DNA of 48,353 nucleotides from Paracoccus sp. (in: a-proteobacteria) (GTDB lineage Bacteria; Pseudomonadota; Alphaproteobacteria; Rhodobacterales; Rhodobacteraceae): the NCBI GenBank assembly GCA_030538425.1, contig JAUNTZ010000019.1, forward strand, positions 1 to 48,353, read 5' to 3'. A model generated the notes under the pieces. The model had not been told where the DNA came from and did no database searches. It saw only the letters and a list, made by a program, of their open reading frames with translations. Made by a program: the position numbers and the translations under genes. Shown here piece by piece: positions 46,205-48,353 of this stretch (position 1 is the stretch's first letter; each line of letters starts with the position of its first letter).

Positions 46205-47206
46205 TCAGTCCCTCCATTCCAGTTCGGCATCCCCAAGCGGGGCCAGCAGCGCATCGACCGCCTGCGGCGTGGCCGGGGCCTGCCATTGCGGGTTGCGGTC
46301 CTTGTCGATGATCTGGGCGCGGACGCCCTCGATGAACTCACCCTCTTGGGTCGCGCGATGGGTATAGCGATGCTCGCGCGAGAGGCTGTCCTGCACGCGG
46401 CTGTCGCCCCGCGCCGCCCGCACCGCGCGCAGCGTGACCGCCATCGACAAGGGCGAGTTCCGGCGCAGCGGTTTCAGCGCGGCCTCATCCCCCGCCGCCT
46501 CAAGCGCGGCGATGATCTCAGCCATATCGCGCCCGCCAAAAGCCGATAGATCGGCGGTTTCAAGCGCAGCCTTCGGCGCAGGATGGGGCGCGATCTCGCC
46601 CACATCGCCGGTCTCGGCCAGACGCGCGATCAGCGCGGGCCATTCGGCCTCGGGGATATAGTGATCGGCAAAGCCCGCGAAAATCGCATCGCCCGCGCCG
46701 ATCCGAGCGCCGGTCAGGCCCAGATATTCGCCCACACGCCCCGGCGCGCGGCCCAGAATCCAGGTGCCGCCCACATCGGGGATCATGCCGATACCGGTCT
46801 CGGGCATGGCGATCTGGGTCGTGTCGCCGACGATCCGGTGGCTGGCATGACCGCCAACCCCCACACCGCCGCCCATGACAAAGCCCTGCATGAAGGACAC
46901 AACCGGCTTCGGATAGTCGGCAATCGCGGCGTTCATCTGGTATTCATCGGCAAAGAACGCCTGCCCAAGCGAATGGTCGCCGTCCCGCGCCGCGTGATAG
47001 ATCTGCGCGATGTCACCGCCCGCACAGAATGCCTTTTCGCCCTCGGCGTCGATGATGACCAGATCGACGCCCGCATCCTTTCGCCAGTCGTTCAGCGCGG
47101 CGTGAATGGCAAGCGCCATGTCATGCGACAGTGCGTTCAACGCGCGGGGGCGGGTGAAGGTGATGCGGCCTGCGCGGCCCTCGCGGCGGATGTTCAGATC
47201 GTCCAT
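46205..47206 (-). CDS. 3-hydroxyisobutyryl-CoA hydrolase (enoyl-CoA hydratase/isomerase family)
   Basis: The 333-aa product is a crotonase-fold enzyme. KAFCAGGDI (about 58-66) forms one oxyanion-hole strand and SFMQGFVMGGGVGVGGHASH the second. MPETGIGMIPDVGGTWILGR (about 133-152) carries the catalytic Glu and Asp typical of HIBYL-CoA hydrolases, as does the longer C-terminal part. It releases 3-hydroxyisobutyrate from its CoA ester, feeding MmsB encoded downstream. ATG 47206 overlaps the acyl-CoA dehydrogenase stop by one base; a GTG one codon earlier is a less likely start. Confidence 0.92.
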   Translation of the reverse strand: MDDLNIRREGRAGRITFTRPRALNALSHDMALAIHAALNDWRKDAGVDLVIIDAEGEKAFCAGGDIAQIYHAARDGDHSLGQAFFADEYQMNAAIADYPKPVVSFMQGFVMGGGVGVGGHASHRIVGDTTQIAMPETGIGMIPDVGGTWILGRAPGRVGEYLGLTGARIGAGDAIFAGFADHYIPEAEWPALIARLAETGDVGEIAPHPAPKAALETADLSAFGGRDMAEIIAALEAAGDEAALKPLRRNSPLSMAVTLRAVRAARGDSRVQDSLSREHRYTHRATQEGEFIEGVRAQIIDKDRNPQWQAPATPQAVDALLAPLGDAELEWRD

Positions 47207-48353
47207 CACGCCCCCCGCTCGGCCAGCAAAGCGCGGCTGACGATCAGCCGCATGATCTCATTCGTGCCTTCAAGGATCTGATGCACCCGCAGATCGCGGA
47301 CGATCTTTTCAATCCCGTAATCGGCCAGATAGCCGTAACCGCCATGCAGTTGCAGGCACTGGTTCGCGACCTCGAAGGCCCGGTCGGTCACGAACAGCTT
47401 GGCCATGGCGCAGAACTTGGTGGCGTCGGGGGCGCCATTGTCCAGCTTCCACGCGGCTTGCCGCAGAAAGATGCGGGCGGCCTGAAGCGCGGTCTCCATC
47501 TCGGCCAGACGGAATTGCAGCGCCTGAAACTGGTCTAGCGACTTCCCGAATGCCTTGCGTTCACCCATATAGCGCAGCGTGGCGTCAAACGCCGCCTGCG
47601 CACCGCCAAGCGCGCCCGCCGAGATATTCAGCCGCCCGCCATCCAGCCCCGCCATGGCATAGGCAAAGCCGCGCCCCTCATCCCCGATCAGGTTTTCGGC
47701 AGGGATCACACAATCGTCGAACTGAACCTGCGAGGTCGGCTGCGCCTTCCAGCCCATCTTGTGTTCGTTCGCGCCAAAGGACAGCCCGCCCGTGCCAGCC
47801 TCAACCACCACGGCCGAAATGCCCTTCGGCCCCTCGCCGCCGGTGCGGACCATGGCGATATAGGCGTCCGAATAGCCCCCGCCCGAGATGAAGGCCTTGG
47901 TCCCGTTCAGCTTATAGCCTTCGTTTGTGCGCTCGGCCCGCGTCCGAAGGGCTGCGGCGTCGGACCCGCTGCCGGGTTCGGTGAGGCAATAGGAAAACAC
48001 CGTCTTCATGCTGCACAGATCGGGCAGAAGGCGGGCCTTCATCTCATCCGAGCCGAACTTGTCGATCATCCCGCCGCACATATTATGGATCGACAGGAAC
48101 GAGCCGACCGAGGGACAGGCGATCGCCAAAGCCTCGAAGACAAGCGCCGCGTCCAGCCGCGACAGGCCCGAGCCGCCATATTCCTCTGACACATAAAGCC
48201 CGCCCAGACCCAGTTCGGCGACCCGCGCCCATAACTCGCGCGGGATCGTTCCGGCCTGTTCCCAGTCGCGGGCATAAGGCGCGATCTGCTCGGCGCCAAA
48301 ATCGCGGGCCATGTCGAAAATGGCCTGCTGTTCCTCGGTCAATGCGAAATCCA
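47206..48353 (-). CDS. Acyl-CoA dehydrogenase, probably isobutyryl-CoA dehydrogenase (start cut by the window edge)
   Basis: An FAD enzyme that oxidises a branched short-chain acyl-CoA, most likely isobutyryl-CoA given the two downstream valine-pathway genes. Motifs are YCLTEPGSGSDAAALRT (about 125-141), GTKAFISGGG, RKAFGKSLDQFQALQF and LHGGYGYLADYGIEK. The catalytic-region QILEGTNEIMRL lies near the C-terminus. Reading right to left, the window ends in tg-gat-ttc-gca-ttg, so the true start is almost certainly an ATG whose first base is just outside. Only one base of the gene is missing. Electrons would pass to EtfAB, encoded earlier in the window. Confidence 0.93.
   Translation of the reverse strand, partial: DFALTEEQQAIFDMARDFGAEQIAPYARDWEQAGTIPRELWARVAELGLGGLYVSEEYGGSGLSRLDAALVFEALAIACPSVGSFLSIHNMCGGMIDKFGSDEMKARLLPDLCSMKTVFSYCLTEPGSGSDAAALRTRAERTNEGYKLNGTKAFISGGGYSDAYIAMVRTGGEGPKGISAVVVEAGTGGLSFGANEHKMGWKAQPTSQVQFDDCVIPAENLIGDEGRGFAYAMAGLDGGRLNISAGALGGAQAAFDATLRYMGERKAFGKSLDQFQALQFRLAEMETALQAARIFLRQAAWKLDNGAPDATKFCAMAKLFVTDRAFEVANQCLQLHGGYGYLADYGIEKIVRDLRVHQILEGTNEIMRLIVSRALLAERGA

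Overview
The window is a GC-rich chromosome segment from an alphaproteobacterium. It is most likely Rhodobacterales, and probably Paracoccus or a close relative. The call rests on gene content and order: aerobic-type cobaltochelatase genes cobS and cobT, the incomplete PTS set hprK-rapZ-EIIA-HPr beside pckA, a DUF2852 protein, and the alphaproteobacterial cell-wall and division cluster that runs ftsW to ftsZ and on to lpxC, bamD and recN. No rRNA, tRNA, insertion sequence, integrase or CRISPR array was seen.

Layout. 1-4041: the tail of a Ser/Asn-rich protein, an uncharacterised protein, an M20 amidohydrolase, and a long decaying repeat array made from the 3' end of that amidohydrolase gene. 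4042-15231: a secreted protein, a DUF808 membrane protein, a chemoreceptor, cobS, a kinase-like protein, two small exported proteins, cobT and an aminopeptidase P. 15282-22740: an AtoE-type transporter, pckA, the PTS regulatory operon with a TetR regulator, a DUF2852 protein and 3-hydroxybutyryl-CoA dehydrogenase. 22913-27226: etfBA, an adenosyltransferase that makes coenzyme B12, a small HIG1-like protein and a chromate transporter. 27456-44611: ftsW-murG-murC-(membrane protein)-murB-ddl-ftsQ-ftsA-ftsZ-lpxC-bamD-recN, interrupted by a low-GC patch before murB and by a glycosyltransferase/epimerase pair before ddl. 44949-48353 (minus strand): a small exported protein and a valine/isobutyrate breakdown operon (acyl-CoA dehydrogenase, 3-hydroxyisobutyryl-CoA hydrolase, 3-hydroxyisobutyrate dehydrogenase).

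Functional links. CobS and CobT are two subunits of the cobalt-inserting enzyme, and the PduO-type adenosyltransferase completes the cofactor. EtfAB accepts electrons from acyl-CoA dehydrogenases such as the one at the right edge. The HprK/EIIA/HPr/RapZ set is regulatory, and no sugar permease is present. The ftsW-ftsZ block builds peptidoglycan precursors and the division ring.

The most unusual signal is a recurring pattern: genes followed directly after their stop codon by tandem, decaying copies of their own 3' coding end, stop codon included. It is clear behind the M20 gene (unit about 246-267 bp, six downstream units, the last truncated) and behind recN (unit exactly 180 bp, one full copy plus a decayed one). 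It is weaker but plausible behind the membrane-protein gene between murC and murB (unit about 185 bp). I know of no described system with this behaviour. All alignments were made by eye.
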